A stretch of DNA of 46,890 bases from Anaerolineae bacterium. GTDB taxonomy: Bacteria > Chloroflexota > Anaerolineae > B4-G1 > SLSP01. Location of the stretch: NCBI GenBank assembly GCA_016931315.1, contig JAFGFB010000243.1:1-46890 (forward strand), written 5' to 3'. Under the pieces are notes generated by a model. The model did no database searches. It saw only the letters and a list, made by a program, of their open reading frames with translations, and was not told the origin of the DNA. Shown one piece after another: positions 25,612 through 34,888 of this stretch (position 1 is the stretch's first letter; every line of letters starts with the position of its first letter). Both the position numbers and the translations under genes were made by a program.

Positions 25612-25642
25612 ATTATACGCGTCCGACGCGGTTTTTGATCAC
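25612..25642 (-). promoter_or_regulatory. Promoter-like site upstream of the protease gene (motif copy 2)
   Basis: On the minus strand: GTGATCAAAAACCGCGTCGG..GCGTATAAT. GTGATC and TATAAT are 19 bp apart, exactly as in copy 1 at 21102-21132, and a dyad CGCGTC-G-GACGCG fills the spacer. The -10 is about 112 bp upstream of the protease ATG. Confidence 0.5.
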
Positions 25643-25651
25643 TGCGGATTG

Positions 25652-25660
25652 TGGTATAGT
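25652..25660 (+). promoter_or_regulatory. Extended -10 promoter of the GH31 gene
   Basis: TGGTATAGT is an extended -10 lying 58 bp before the GH31 start. The -35 region is only T-rich (TTTTTG) and overlaps the divergent protease promoter-like motif, so the two genes share a compact control region. Confidence 0.45.
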
Positions 25661-25718
25661 AAATCACTGTGGTGGTGAGAATCATCTGTTGACCAAATTT
25701 TACCAGGAGCCTCATTCG

Positions 25719-28700
25719 ATGAAAACTGCTCTCTTTGATCGGATTCGCTTTCGTGGTCGTCCTCAAGCCCATCCGGCGAGTATGGTGGTAAGTGCGAATG
25801 CGCGCTTTACCGTTTTGACTCCTCGCATGATTCGCCTGGAATGGGCGGAAACCGGCGTCTTTGAGGATCGCGCCACCTACGCTTTCCCGACGCGGTACAC
25901 GGAGATGCCGCCAACGTTCACCACGTTTGTAGAAGACGGCGTGCTGGTTTTGGATACCGGTGCACTGCGCTTGAGCTATCAAGTGGGCAGCGGCAAGTTC
26001 ACGCCGGAAAATCTCCGCATCAGTTTCACCCTCAATGGTGAGCGCATCACCTGGCGCCCGGGCATGGTGAACTCCGGCAATCTGCGTGGCACACGCCGGA
26101 CGCTGGATAACTGCGGCGGTGATGCGGCGTTAGAGGAGGGCTTGCTCTCCCGCGCGGGGTGGGCGCTCTTTGATGATACCCGCAATGTGCTCTTTGACCC
26201 TGCCGATGGTTGGGTGCAGCCACGTCGGGATTATGAGGTCCCTGGTCGGGGTGTGCAGGATTGGGTCTTCTTTGGCTATGGGCATGATTATAAGTCTGCT
26301 TTGAGTGAGTATATGCAGTTTGGCGGTGCGATTCCGCTCATTCCCCGTTTTATCCTGGGAGGTTGGTGGTCGCGGTACTGGGCTTACAGCGACCAAGACC
26401 TCAAAGACCTGGTGGGCGATTTCGAGAGGCACGAGATACCGCTCGATGTGCTGGTAATTGATATGGACTGGCATACGCCTGACGGTTGGACTGGCTATAC
26501 CTGGAACCGTGAACTTTTCCCCGACCCGCCGGGCTTTTTGAAATGGGTTCATGAAAAGGGCTTGCGCGCGACTTTCAATCTGCATCCTGCGGATGGCATC
26601 CAGCCTCACGAGGAAGCCCATCCAGCATTTGCGCGAGCGATGGGCGTGGATCCCGAAAGCAAACAGGGTATTCCCTTTACCATCGGTGATAAGCGTTTTG
26701 TGGAAGCGTATTTCACACTTTTGCATCATCCGATGGAAGAGGAGGGTGTGGATTTCTGGTGGCTTGATTGGCAGCAGGGAGAGGTCTCCGACGTGAAAGG
26801 GCTAGATCCCCTGCCCTGGCTCAACCATTTGCACTTCAATGACATCACCCGCAAGGGTGTGCGCCCGATGTTGTACAGCCGGTGGGGTGGGCTGGGCAAT
26901 CATCGCTATTATATCGGCTTCTCCGGTGATACTTATGAGACCTGGAATTCGCTCGCTTATCAACCCTATTTCACGGCAGCATCAGCGAATGTGCTTTACG
27001 GTTGGTGGAGCCACGATATTGGTGGGCATATGGGGGGCACAATTACACCGGAGCTTTACGCGCGTTGGGTGCAATATGGCGCGCTCAGCCCCGTATTACG
27101 GCTGCATTCTACCAAAGATGCACGCTGCGAGCGTCGCCCGTGGGCTTTTGGGGATGACGTATTCCGTGTAGCCAGGGCCGCGTTCCAATGGCGTTATCGT
27201 CTGGTGCCCTATCTTTATACGCTGGCGCGTCGCAATGTCGAAACAGGGCTTTCAGTTTGCTATCCGATGTATTATGAATATCCCGAAACACCCGATGCTT
27301 ATGTGGCACGCTATCAATACTTCTTCGGCGATCAGATGATCGCCGCGCCCATCGTGCATCCGTGTGATTCAGAAACCGGCATGGCTTTTGAAGATGTGTG
27401 GATTCCTGAAGGCATGTGGATTGATTATCAGACACGGGAGACTTTTACCGGACCGCGTTGGGTGCGTTTGCCGGGAGACCTTGACCGTGTTCCGATGTTG
27501 CTCAGGGCAGGGGCGATTTTGCCGCTTGCACCGGAGTTTGCGGAGCTTGCGCCACCCAAATTGCGCTCGGGAATGACCGATGCCCATCCGAAAGACCGAC
27601 TGGTTATCGCCGCCTTCCCTGGTGCGATGGGGCATTTCCGCCTTTACGAGGATGATGGCTTGACGGAAGCCTATCATCAAGGGCAGTTTGAGTGGACGGA
27701 GATCAGGTCTGAACCGGCGGAAAGCAGCTGGACGGTAACGGTTGGCCCGGTTGAGGGACGCTGTGACGCGCTGCCGCCTGCGCGCAGCTACGAGATTTGG
27801 CTGGAGGGTAGCGCTGAACCGGCAGAGGTACGTGTGAATGGCGTGCCTGTTGCATGGCAGTATGATGCAGCGATGCTGCGGACGATCATCAGTACATCGT
27901 TATTGCCCAAAACGCAGGCGCTGTTAGTGGAGGCGCAGGCTGCGGTGCAGGGGACTACGGGTGCAATCGTGGCGCTCGGCGAAGCCCATAATGCCGCGTG
28001 CAGGGCGGCTGATGTACAACGGCTCCTGCGGGGTAGCGCTGGTGCGCCCTGGTATGGCGAGCCTCTGGATGCCGATACTGTGCTGGCGTTGCCGGAGATT
28101 CCCGGAAAACGTGACGCGATTGCGCGGGTGGGGGGACCTTTTGCGCGTTTCATCCCCTTTACGACGGTTGAGGATGCACCGCAGCAATTGGGACGGATTA
28201 TCGTGGGCGCACCCGCTGATGGGAGTTCCTACGATGTTGAGGTGCGTTTCACCCTGCACCGTGGAGCCAATCCACAGGTAGAAACGGTGCGCCATATGCA
28301 GACCACGGCAGCGCAGGTTGTGGATGCACCTTTCGCTTATGATGGTAATATGCGCGCTCAGCGCTGTGAGGCGGAGGTCACGCTGACCTGGCGCGGCGTT
28401 TCGTGGAAGGAACACTTCAGCGGACCTTTGCTTTTCCCGACAATTACTAACTGGCATGCTATCGCTTTTCCTGCCGAGGAGGCGCTCGCGCCTGCGGCGA
28501 TGTTCACGGTGGATGGCGCTGTGAGACAAGACCTCGATTGGCACATCCATCAGCAGGATGTGGCTCGCATTCCTGCATTGGACGAGCCTCATTCGATTCA
28601 CTTCATCCGCGATTATGAGAAGCAGCTGTGGTCGCAGCAGCCGTTAGTGGGATACATTGCCGCAAAGGTCATCAGTTCTCAGGCGCGCGAGGTTGTTCTG

Positions 28701-28961
28701 GAGTTCCGCTCTGGAGGTGTTCCAACGCTCTTCTGTAACGGCATTCCGCTAGAGGTGTTGCCTGATCCTGCCGCTGCTGATACGCCAATCTGGTCGCGCC
28801 CCATTGAGCGCACTGTCCCCTTTATGCTTCGGGAGGGGGAGAATACCTTGCTGATTCGAACCACGCCAGCGCCGGATGCCCCGCACCCCCATTGGTGGCT
28901 CTTCGGTGCGCGCCTGGCGTTGCCGGATGGTTCACCCTTGACGGGAGTGGCCTATCAGTAG
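25719..28961 (+). CDS. Glycoside hydrolase family 31 (alpha-glycosidase)
   Basis: A 1080-residue retaining glycosidase with no obvious signal peptide. The N-terminal beta domain (to about 205) leads into the barrel: LVIDMDWHTPDGWTGYTWN, FWWLDWQQG with the nucleophile Asp350, and GFSGDTYETW with the acid/base Asp404, followed by SHDIGGH. C-terminal beta domains include DRVPMLLRAGAILPLAP and a carbohydrate-binding-like tail (FMLREGENTLLIRT). The ATG at 25719 with CAGGAG upstream replaces the ORF-track start, which runs into the promoter. GH31 covers alpha-glucosidases, alpha-xylosidases and sulfoquinovosidases; the WLDWQQ context favours an alpha-glucosidase or related enzyme. The extra C-terminal ~350 residues make it longer than usual. 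Confidence 0.9.
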   Translation: MKTALFDRIRFRGRPQAHPASMVVSANARFTVLTPRMIRLEWAETGVFEDRATYAFPTRYTEMPPTFTTFVEDGVLVLDTGALRLSYQVGSGKFTPENLRISFTLNGERITWRPGMVNSGNLRGTRRTLDNCGGDAALEEGLLSRAGWALFDDTRNVLFDPADGWVQPRRDYEVPGRGVQDWVFFGYGHDYKSALSEYMQFGGAIPLIPRFILGGWWSRYWAYSDQDLKDLVGDFERHEIPLDVLVIDMDWHTPDGWTGYTWNRELFPDPPGFLKWVHEKGLRATFNLHPADGIQPHEEAHPAFARAMGVDPESKQGIPFTIGDKRFVEAYFTLLHHPMEEEGVDFWWLDWQQGEVSDVKGLDPLPWLNHLHFNDITRKGVRPMLYSRWGGLGNHRYYIGFSGDTYETWNSLAYQPYFTAASANVLYGWWSHDIGGHMGGTITPELYARWVQYGALSPVLRLHSTKDARCERRPWAFGDDVFRVARAAFQWRYRLVPYLYTLARRNVETGLSVCYPMYYEYPETPDAYVARYQYFFGDQMIAAPIVHPCDSETGMAFEDVWIPEGMWIDYQTRETFTGPRWVRLPGDLDRVPMLLRAGAILPLAPEFAELAPPKLRSGMTDAHPKDRLVIAAFPGAMGHFRLYEDDGLTEAYHQGQFEWTEIRSEPAESSWTVTVGPVEGRCDALPPARSYEIWLEGSAEPAEVRVNGVPVAWQYDAAMLRTIISTSLLPKTQALLVEAQAAVQGTTGAIVALGEAHNAACRAADVQRLLRGSAGAPWYGEPLDADTVLALPEIPGKRDAIARVGGPFARFIPFTTVEDAPQQLGRIIVGAPADGSSYDVEVRFTLHRGANPQVETVRHMQTTAAQVVDAPFAYDGNMRAQRCEAEVTLTWRGVSWKEHFSGPLLFPTITNWHAIAFPAEEALAPAAMFTVDGAVRQDLDWHIHQQDVARIPALDEPHSIHFIRDYEKQLWSQQPLVGYIAAKVISSQAREVVLEFRSGGVPTLFCNGIPLEVLPDPAAADTPIWSRPIERTVPFMLREGENTLLIRTTPAPDAPHPHWWLFGARLALPDGSPLTGVAYQ

Positions 28962-28993
28962 CGTGTAAAGCGTGAACGGTGCACATCATCACG

Positions 28994-29019
28994 GCGTGGG
29001 GAAATTTTGTTCCCCACGC
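28994..29019. terminator. Bidirectional terminator hairpin
   Basis: A perfect 10-bp stem (GCGTGGGGAA / TTCCCCACGC) with a 6-nt loop lies between the convergent GH31 and Gfo/Idh/MocA genes. Confidence 0.65.
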
Positions 29020-29087
29020 TTCGCCTTACGATGGAAGTCTGAACACTTTACCGCGCCGTTTTGAGTTGCTGAATCTTGATGGACGGT

Positions 29088-30164
29088 TTACGCGATGTGC
29101 ATTGGCTCAGGTCTCGTGCAGGAGGATTCCGGTGTGAGATGGCGTCCGGTTGCCGAAGCTTCGAGAAGGATGTGCATCACATCTAACACATGGTAGGCCA
29201 GGTCGCCATTGGCGCGATGCTGGCGTCCCTCACAGATGGCTTGTGCCATGTCCGCTGCACCTAGCCCTCTGCTATTTTCAGAATGCCCTTGGATGAGGGG
29301 GATTTCCCTCCAGCCCCCATTGTGTTGCCAGAGCCGCACTGGCCCGCCAAAGGTATTGGGGTCGGGCACGCTGAGCGTGCCTTCAGAGCCGTAAATCTCG
29401 ATGTAGGGCAGGTTCGCCGCCCAGATATCGAAACTGGTGATCAGGGTACCAATAACGCCGTTGGCGAAATCAAGCACGCCGGCGACATGTGTGGGGACTT
29501 CTACCTGGATGATTTCCCCATAGTGCGCTGCGCTGGTGATGCGGCGCTCTGGGAACGAGGCGCGTGCTGAGCCAGCGACTCTTGCCACCGGTCCTAGAAG
29601 GCTGACAAGCGCCGTGAGGTAATAGGGACCGACATCGAAGAGTGGTCCGGCGCCTTGTTTGTAGAAAAATTTCGGATTGGGGTGCCAGGCTTCGGGTCCG
29701 TGACCGGACATGAATGCTGTGGCAGCCACAGGGACACCGATTGCTCCCTCATCGAGCAATTTTCGACAGGTTTGCAATCCTGCTCCCAGAAAGGTATCCG
29801 GAGCGCTGCCCACGCGCAGCCTGTTTGCGCGTGCCAGTTCTACGGTGTGCCGCCCATCCTCCCGATTGACCGCAAGGGGCTTCTCGGTGTAGACGTGTTT
29901 CCCCGCCTCAAGCGCCGCCAGATTGAGCGTAGCATGTGCCATGGGTGGCGTCAGGTTGATGATGATTTCGATAGCAGGATCGGCCAGTAGCTCCGGTATG
30001 GATAGTGGTCGGATGTCGAATTGGGCGGCCTTGGCTGCGGTGCGCTCCGGGTGGATATCGGCGCAGGCGAGTAGCGCAAGTCCTGGCAGCGCCTGGCAGT
30101 TTTTGAGGTAGATCTCGCTGATATTACCGCATCCAAGAATGCCTGTAGTCAGAGTTTTTTTCAT
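29088..30164 (-). CDS. Gfo/Idh/MocA family oxidoreductase
   Basis: A 358-residue NAD(P)-dependent dehydrogenase acting on sugars or cyclitols. The N-terminal Rossmann motif is [12 protein letters not shown]; the cofactor and catalytic signature EKPLAV is followed by the C-terminal alpha/beta domain with [20 protein letters not shown], where Asp and Tyr/His residues line the active site. Length is normal. It converges on the GH31 gene across a terminator and may process sugars released by that enzyme. The specific substrate cannot be told. The ATG at 30164 has no strong Shine-Dalgarno sequence in the preceding bases. Confidence 0.9.
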   Translation of the reverse strand: MKKTLTTGILGCGNISEIYLKNCQALPGLALLACADIHPERTAAKAAQFDIRPLSIPELLADPAIEIIINLTPPMAHATLNLAALEAGKHVYTEKPLAVNREDGRHTVELARANRLRVGSAPDTFLGAGLQTCRKLLDEGAIGVPVAATAFMSGHGPEAWHPNPKFFYKQGAGPLFDVGPYYLTALVSLLGPVARVAGSARASFPERRITSAAHYGEIIQVEVPTHVAGVLDFANGVIGTLITSFDIWAANLPYIEIYGSEGTLSVPDPNTFGGPVRLWQHNGGWREIPLIQGHSENSRGLGAADMAQAICEGRQHRANGDLAYHVLDVMHILLEASATGRHLTPESSCTRPEPMHIA

Positions 30165-30261
30165 GGTCTGGTCCTTGGCTTACGCATGATATTGGCTTCT
30201 GCGATGAGTGTGAGAGAGACGTCAGGGATTTTGCATTTGGAAAAGCCGTACGCAAAATCCC

Positions 30262-30290
30262 TTCAAAAATCCTGCAACTTATTGTATAAT
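30262..30290 (+). promoter_or_regulatory. Candidate promoter, TTCAAA-N17-TATAAT
   Basis: TTCAAA (30262-30267) and a perfect TATAAT (30285-30290) are 17 bp apart and face the LysM glycosidase gene. A MITE-like element now separates them from that gene by more than 300 bp of leader. Confidence 0.5.
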
Positions 30291-30315
30291 GTGAATGTTG
30301 CTTGTCAATGATTGA

Positions 30316-30496
30316 GCCATCATTGGGTGCGTTTCAGAATGGGGGCGACGATCTCAAACGCCCCTACGGGGCGTAGAATGAAATTGATTTTTGGCGGAGG
30401 GGCTTTGCCCCTCCGCCAAAAATCAATCAAAAGAAAGGCGTTGGCGTGATAATCGTCTTCTTTTTGCCCCAAAGGTGAAATGCACCCGCCATCATT
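30316..30496. mobile_element. MITE-like element, copy B, with 9-bp target duplication
   Basis: The element proper is 30325-30487 (163 bp), flanked by identical 9-bp direct repeats GCCATCATT (30316-30324 and 30488-30496). The ends GGGTGCGTTTCA... and ...TGAAATGCACCC are inverted. The centre holds a perfect long hairpin (TTGATTTTTGGCGGAGGGGC and its complement) plus a small extra dyad CGCCCCTACGGGGCG absent from copy A. No coding capacity. The intact duplication shows insertion by transposition and suggests this is the youngest copy. Confidence 0.85.
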
Positions 30497-30604
30497 GACT
30501 GTTTGATCGCCTTGTGTTCACGCGACCTTGATCTGGTTTTTCTCGGGAATTTGGTTTCAGTCACAGTCACCCATAAATCAATCTCATCTAGCGAGGGAAA
30601 GGTA

Positions 30605-32014
30605 ATGATCCACAGAAAGAGATTCCGCAGCGTTGTGTTTGGCTTGCTCCTGGTCCTGTTACTCACGGCCGGAACGATCCCTGTTGTAAGGGCGCAGGGT
30701 GTTGTGCACGTGATCCAGCGTGGCGATACCTTATATAGTATCGCACGGCGTTATGGTGTCACGGTACAGGCTATTGCACAAGCCAACGGCATTCTCAATC
30801 CCAATCTCATCTGCGTGGGACAGCAAATCAGCATCCCTGGCGGAACCCCGTCTCCAGATCCCACGCCGACCCCGCCGCCAGCTACCGGTACTGTGCACGT
30901 GGTAGCTGCCGGTGAAACGTTGACGCGTATTGCGCTGCGTTATGGCGTTACTGTTTATGCTATCGTCAGCGCCAACAATCTTTCAAATCCCAATTTGATT
31001 TATGTGGGGCAGCGTCTCACGATTCCCGGGAGTATGCAACCCGGTCCCAATCCCACACCCGGACCTACTCCGGGACCGGTTCTCAGCGGTTTTCAGTTGG
31101 GGGGGCAAACTCACTCGTTGGGACACCCCGATCAGATGCGCCATGCCGGGATGACCTGGGTGAAATTCCAGGTGCTATATTATCCGGGAGCAACCGCGTC
31201 TACGGCGCACAGCCTGATTCAACAAGGGCACGCAGCGGGTTTCAAGGTCTTGCTCAGTATCACCGGGCGTGATAAGTATCCCTCCAGTATTGACTTTGCA
31301 GGCTTTGTGTCGTTTGTCGCGGATGTGGCGCAGGGCGGCCCCGAAGCTATCGAGGTGTGGAACGAAGCCAACATTGACCGGGAGTGGCCCGCCGGACAAA
31401 TCAGCCCTGCGGCTTATGTTCAGCAGATGCTCGCTCCAGCTTATCGAGCGATCAAAGCTGTGAATCCTGGGGTTGCGGTCATCTCCGGGGCATTGGCGCC
31501 AACGGGTTACTTCGGCGGTAGGTGTACTGGAGCGGGGTGTGATGATGCGCCCTATCTTGCTTCAATGCGCGCTGCCGGCGCCGTGCAGTATATGGATTGC
31601 GTTGGCATCCATTACAATGAGGGTATTCTGCCTCCATCACAGACCAGCGGTGACCCCCGGGGCAACCCCACACATTACACGCGTTATTTCTGGACCATGG
31701 TCAATACCTACTACAATGCTTTTGGTGGGCAGCGCCCCCTATGTTTCACCGAGTTGGGCTATCTCTCTCCCGAAGGTTACGGGCAGCTGCCGGCGGGATT
31801 CTCCTGGGCGGCGAATACCACCATTGCCCAACATGCTTCCTGGTTGGCACAAGCGGTACAACTTGCGGGCGCCTCAGGGAAGATACGGCAGTTGATTGTT
31901 TACAATGTTGACTTCACTGAATGGGGAGGAGACGATCCACAAGCCGGCTATGCCATTATCCGTCATGATGGCAACTGCCCCGCTTGTGAGACATTGCATG
32001 GTGTGATGCAGTAG
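30605..32014 (+). CDS. Secreted LysM-domain glycosidase
   Basis: A 470-residue exported protein. A signal peptide (about 1-30, ending VVRAQG) precedes two LysM domains (about 33-78 and 96-141; HVIQRGDTLYSIARRYGV and its near copy), each followed by a proline-rich linker. Residues ~160-470 form a glycosidase-type barrel of the clan A kind: the acid/base candidate is Glu254 in IEVWNEANID and the nucleophile candidate Glu383 in CFTELGY. The family is not certain; GH39- or GH5-like enzymes look like this. LysM should tether it to peptidoglycan or chitin-type polymers. The ATG at 30605 starts the signal peptide; the ORF-track start at 30503 is in the leader. Confidence 0.85.
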   Translation: MIHRKRFRSVVFGLLLVLLLTAGTIPVVRAQGVVHVIQRGDTLYSIARRYGVTVQAIAQANGILNPNLICVGQQISIPGGTPSPDPTPTPPPATGTVHVVAAGETLTRIALRYGVTVYAIVSANNLSNPNLIYVGQRLTIPGSMQPGPNPTPGPTPGPVLSGFQLGGQTHSLGHPDQMRHAGMTWVKFQVLYYPGATASTAHSLIQQGHAAGFKVLLSITGRDKYPSSIDFAGFVSFVADVAQGGPEAIEVWNEANIDREWPAGQISPAAYVQQMLAPAYRAIKAVNPGVAVISGALAPTGYFGGRCTGAGCDDAPYLASMRAAGAVQYMDCVGIHYNEGILPPSQTSGDPRGNPTHYTRYFWTMVNTYYNAFGGQRPLCFTELGYLSPEGYGQLPAGFSWAANTTIAQHASWLAQAVQLAGASGKIRQLIVYNVDFTEWGGDDPQAGYAIIRHDGNCPACETLHGVMQ

Positions 32015-32083
32015 GCGTTGTGCGAGGAGAGCTATGGCTGCCTTGGGTCAAGGTAAACATCTGACCCGGCAGCACGACCCGAA

Positions 32084-32120
32084 ATATTTCGCGATGCGGT
32101 TCTGCTGCATCGCGAAATAT
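32084..32120. terminator. Bidirectional terminator hairpin
   Basis: A perfect 14-bp stem (ATATTTCGCGATGC and its complement) with a 9-nt loop lies between the convergent LysM glycosidase and binding-protein genes. Confidence 0.65.
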
Positions 32121-32125
32121 CGTTC

Positions 32126-32869
32126 TCAACCGCTATTCTCAGGCAGGGCTTCGAAATCTTGCACGGGGTGGAAGATAATGGCAGTATCTGCGGTCTCCCC
32201 CGGTTGCCAACGGATGGTCCCCAGAAAGCCCTGCTGTTCCACCTGGGCGAGCGCAGTCGCGATTGTGATGCGTGTTGGTTCCCCCTGCGTTGCGGCTATG
32301 GCGATTGCTTCGGCCAGCGTCATGACGGCTCCATAGGTTGGAAGGGCATAGGCGCCCGGCGCCGGTGTGTGCGGACCACTGGCGCGGTAGGCTTCGATCC
32401 AGGCGCTTGTCCCTGGAAGCGTTTCGGGCAAGGGGTAGATTTGTCCTTCTGTATCGAATGCCAGCAGCGGTAGCTCGGATTCAATGTAAATTGCTTGTGC
32501 CGCGGCGGTGCTGTCTGGGTGGAAGTGCCCGATGACGGCGACAACGTCTGCATCTGTGGCAAGATTTTGCGCTGCAGTGTGGGCGAATTCGGGATCGGCG
32601 CGGTCGTCGTGGGCAATGAGCTCTAGTTGCCATCCGCCAGCTCCTCCGGCGGCATTAATCTCGCGTATCGCCAGCCTTGCGGCGTAAATGGTATCATAAC
32701 CCCGGTCACGCTCTGCGCCCTCGAAGGGAGCAACCAGGCCGATTTTCACTACCCGTGGTAGAGCGGGGGGCAGGCAACCGCTGAGACCCTGCAGAAATAT
32801 CAGTGCTATGATGCCGCTCACTATAAGCGGAGGGGTTTTCCAGGCGGTTTGCCGTAACCGGGTGTGCAT
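32126..32869 (-). CDS. Compact lipoprotein resembling a type I (LivJ-like) periplasmic binding protein
   Basis: A 247-residue lipoprotein. A signal peptide ends in the lipobox LSGC. The first lobe is typical of amino-acid/amide ABC binding proteins: KIGLVAPFEGAERDRGYDTIYAARLAIREINAAGG, LELIAHDDRADPEFA and VAVIGHFHPDSTAAA. LivJ-type proteins have about 370-400 residues. Here the text jumps from LPLLAFDT straight to the final part (AWIEAYRA..YALPTYGAVMTLAEAIA), so most of the second lobe seems missing. It may have lost ligand binding or become a sensor. The ATG follows the ruvA stop by one base; no permease or ATPase genes are adjacent. Confidence 0.72.
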   Translation of the reverse strand: MHTRLRQTAWKTPPLIVSGIIALIFLQGLSGCLPPALPRVVKIGLVAPFEGAERDRGYDTIYAARLAIREINAAGGAGGWQLELIAHDDRADPEFAHTAAQNLATDADVVAVIGHFHPDSTAAAQAIYIESELPLLAFDTEGQIYPLPETLPGTSAWIEAYRASGPHTPAPGAYALPTYGAVMTLAEAIAIAATQGEPTRITIATALAQVEQQGFLGTIRWQPGETADTAIIFHPVQDFEALPENSG

Positions 32870-32870
32870 C

Positions 32871-33437
32871 TTAGCTCAGAAAGGTCAAAGCCCGGCGGAG
32901 TTTCTCTTCGAAGATAAGTTCGACATCTCGTGGTAATTGCTGCAATGCGCGCTGCGCCTCGATCAGACTGAAGCCCAATGCGGTGAGCGCGGCAATCACA
33001 TCGGCATCATCTTCATTGATTGTGGTGGTTGCAGCCCCACTTAATTTGGCAATCTTGTCTTTGAGGTGGAGGACGATGGCTTCGCCTGTTTTGCGCCCGA
33101 TACCAGGGGCGCGCGCCAGCACCTCGGGTTGGCCATTGAAGATGGCGCGTTGCAGGGTATCGGGTGAGAAGGTTCCCAAAATGCTCAATGCTGCCTTGGG
33201 ACCTACTCCAGAGACGCCGAGTAGCAACTCAAAAAGGATTTTGGATTCCTCTTCAATAAATCCGTAGAGCGCCAGCTCATTCTCACGCACATGAAAGTGG
33301 GTGAAGAGTCGCACCCGCTCGCCCGTGTGATGGACATCGCGCAGGGGAACGTAGACCAGGAAGCCCACACCACTGACATCAACAACGATTTGTCCTTCGC
33401 TCACTTTGAGGACCGCGCCTTCTAGTTGAGCAATCAT
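32871..33437 (-). CDS. ruvA: Holliday junction branch migration protein RuvA
   Basis: The DNA-binding tetramer that holds Holliday junctions for the RuvB motor. At 188 residues it has normal length. The N-terminal OB fold (MIAQLEGAVLKVSEGQIVVDVSGVG-like) is followed by helix-hairpin-helix regions (LLLGVSGVGPKAALSILG and LARAPGIGRKTGEAIVLHLKDK) and the C-terminal RuvB-contacting domain (ALTALGFSLIEAQRAL). The ATG at 33437 has AAGGAGG upstream and replaces the longer ORF-track start. It lies downstream of ruvC and yebC in the standard order; ruvB is not in the window. Confidence 0.95.
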   Translation of the reverse strand: MIAQLEGAVLKVSEGQIVVDVSGVGFLVYVPLRDVHHTGERVRLFTHFHVRENELALYGFIEEESKILFELLLGVSGVGPKAALSILGTFSPDTLQRAIFNGQPEVLARAPGIGRKTGEAIVLHLKDKIAKLSGAATTTINEDDADVIAALTALGFSLIEAQRALQQLPRDVELIFEEKLRRALTFLS

Positions 33438-33501
33438 GGTGAGCCTCCTTAAGTGGGTTGTGTCGCTTAGCACCTGCGGCGTTAGCTATGCGAGAACGCC
33501 T

Positions 33502-33993
33502 TTATCCTTGAATCAACTTATCCAGATGCGCGCGATGAAGGTGACAGATGGCCACGGCGGCTGCGTCAGCGGCATCATCGGGGCGGGGAATCTCCGTCAG
33601 GTTCAGGAGCACCTTCACCATCTCCTGAACCTGACGTTTACCAGCATTTCCGTAACCGGTGACCGCCTGTTTCACCTGCAGGGGTGTATATTCTGCCGTA
33701 GGCAATCCCGCCTCCGCCAGCGCTAATAGCACTACGCCTCGGGCCTGACCTACGGAGATGGCGGTGGTCACATTACGGCTGAAAAAGAGCTCCTCTACTG
33801 CGGCGGCATCCGGTGCATGCTCATGGATTAGCCTACCCACCGACGTGTAGATGGTTTGCAACCGCTGCGGCAAGGGAGTCTTGGCAGGCGTTTCAATTGC
33901 CCCCAATGCCACCAGTCGCAGCGCGGCGCCATCTTCCTCGACGATGGCATAGCCAGTGATGGCTGTTCCCGGATCAATGCCGAGTGTGCGCAT
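33502..33993 (-). CDS. ruvC: Crossover junction endodeoxyribonuclease RuvC
   Basis: Resolves Holliday junctions by paired symmetric nicks. At 163 residues it has the RNase H-like fold. The acidic catalytic residues are present: Asp7 (GIDPG), Glu67/68 ([11 protein letters not shown]), and Asp140 and Asp143 ([14 protein letters not shown]). The start codon overlaps the yebC stop (TAATG), so translation is coupled. Together with RuvA it covers recombination repair in this operon. Confidence 0.95.
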   Translation of the reverse strand: MRTLGIDPGTAITGYAIVEEDGAALRLVALGAIETPAKTPLPQRLQTIYTSVGRLIHEHAPDAAAVEELFFSRNVTTAISVGQARGVVLLALAEAGLPTAEYTPLQVKQAVTGYGNAGKRQVQEMVKVLLNLTEIPRPDDAADAAAVAICHLHRAHLDKLIQG

Positions 33994-34754
33994 TAGAACG
34001 ACGACTCAAAAGCCTCCACGGCTTCTTCGGTAACCTCGAGGTTGGAGAATACGCGACGCACATCATCCATTTCTTCGAGATTATCAACCAGCTTGAGAAC
34101 CTGCACAGCATCTTTCACCGGCAATGACATTTCGTTTTTTGGCGCCATGACCAGGTCAATGCTGACGACGGGCAGACCTGCTTCCTGAATCTGGTTGCTG
34201 ACCGTGTGCAGATCGGTTGGGTCGGTATAAACTTCGTGATTGTCCTCGCCATCACCCATGGCAACATCTTGGGCGCCAGCTTCAACGGCAATCTCAAAGA
34301 GCTTATCGAAGTCTACGCTGGCGGGTATACCAATCACACCCCGGCGTTCAAACTGCCACGCGACTGAACCTGGGTCTCCCATGGTGCCGCCCTGGCGGCT
34401 CAATGCATGGCGCAATGCAGCTACAGTGCGATTGCGGTTGTCGGTCATCACGTCAATGAGCATGGCTACGCCGTTTGGCCCATAGCCTTCGTACATGATC
34501 TCGACGATTTCTACCGCATCTTTATCATCGCCTGCCCCACGCTTGACGGCGCGCTCGATATTGTCCTTGGGCATGCCCATCGTGCGGGCTTTATCAAGCA
34601 CCATGCGCAAACGCATATTTGAATCGGGGTCGCCGCCCCCCTCGCGTGCCGCAATGACGATTTCGCGCGCGACCTTGGTGAAGACGGCGCCTTTCTTTGC
34701 GTCATTCGCTTCCTTCTTGCGGCGAATGGTTGACCAATGGCTATGTCCTGACAT
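33993..34754 (-). CDS. yebC: YebC/PmpR family protein (TACO1 family)
   Basis: A 253-residue member of a widespread family reported as a DNA-binding regulator and, more recently, a translation factor easing ribosome stalling. It begins [22 protein letters not shown], the family hallmark, and continues with [15 protein letters not shown] and [25 protein letters not shown]-type text. Length is normal. It heads yebC-ruvC-ruvA, a common bacterial order. The ribosome site AGGAGGAC precedes the ATG. Confidence 0.95.
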   Translation of the reverse strand: MSGHSHWSTIRRKKEANDAKKGAVFTKVAREIVIAAREGGGDPDSNMRLRMVLDKARTMGMPKDNIERAVKRGAGDDKDAVEIVEIMYEGYGPNGVAMLIDVMTDNRNRTVAALRHALSRQGGTMGDPGSVAWQFERRGVIGIPASVDFDKLFEIAVEAGAQDVAMGDGEDNHEVYTDPTDLHTVSNQIQEAGLPVVSIDLVMAPKNEMSLPVKDAVQVLKLVDNLEEMDDVRRVFSNLEVTEEAVEAFESSF

Positions 34755-34861
34755 CTGTCCTCCTAAAATCTAAGAATCAAAAATTACCCATTGAAAACGT
34801 ACGTATTCAATCCCAAGAAACTAATTCCTCAAATTCACGTCCCCGAAATGGGGATGCGAAA

Positions 34862-34888
34862 GCCGGGTGTTTTACATATTCACCCGGC
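34862..34888. terminator. Hairpin at the end of fmt
   Basis: The 8-bp stem GCCGGGTG / CACCCGGC with an 11-nt loop begins within the fmt stop region and is followed, on the minus strand, by TTTCG. It could partly terminate fmt transcription before yebC. Confidence 0.5.

Larger units (their letters stand above)
30165..30604. other. 440-bp intergenic region between divergent genes
   Basis: Holds the candidate TTCAAA/TATAAT promoter (30262-30290), MITE copy B with its target duplication, and about 100 bp of leader before the LysM glycosidase. No promoter for the divergent Gfo/Idh/MocA gene is evident, and no credible ORF. Confidence 0.7.
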
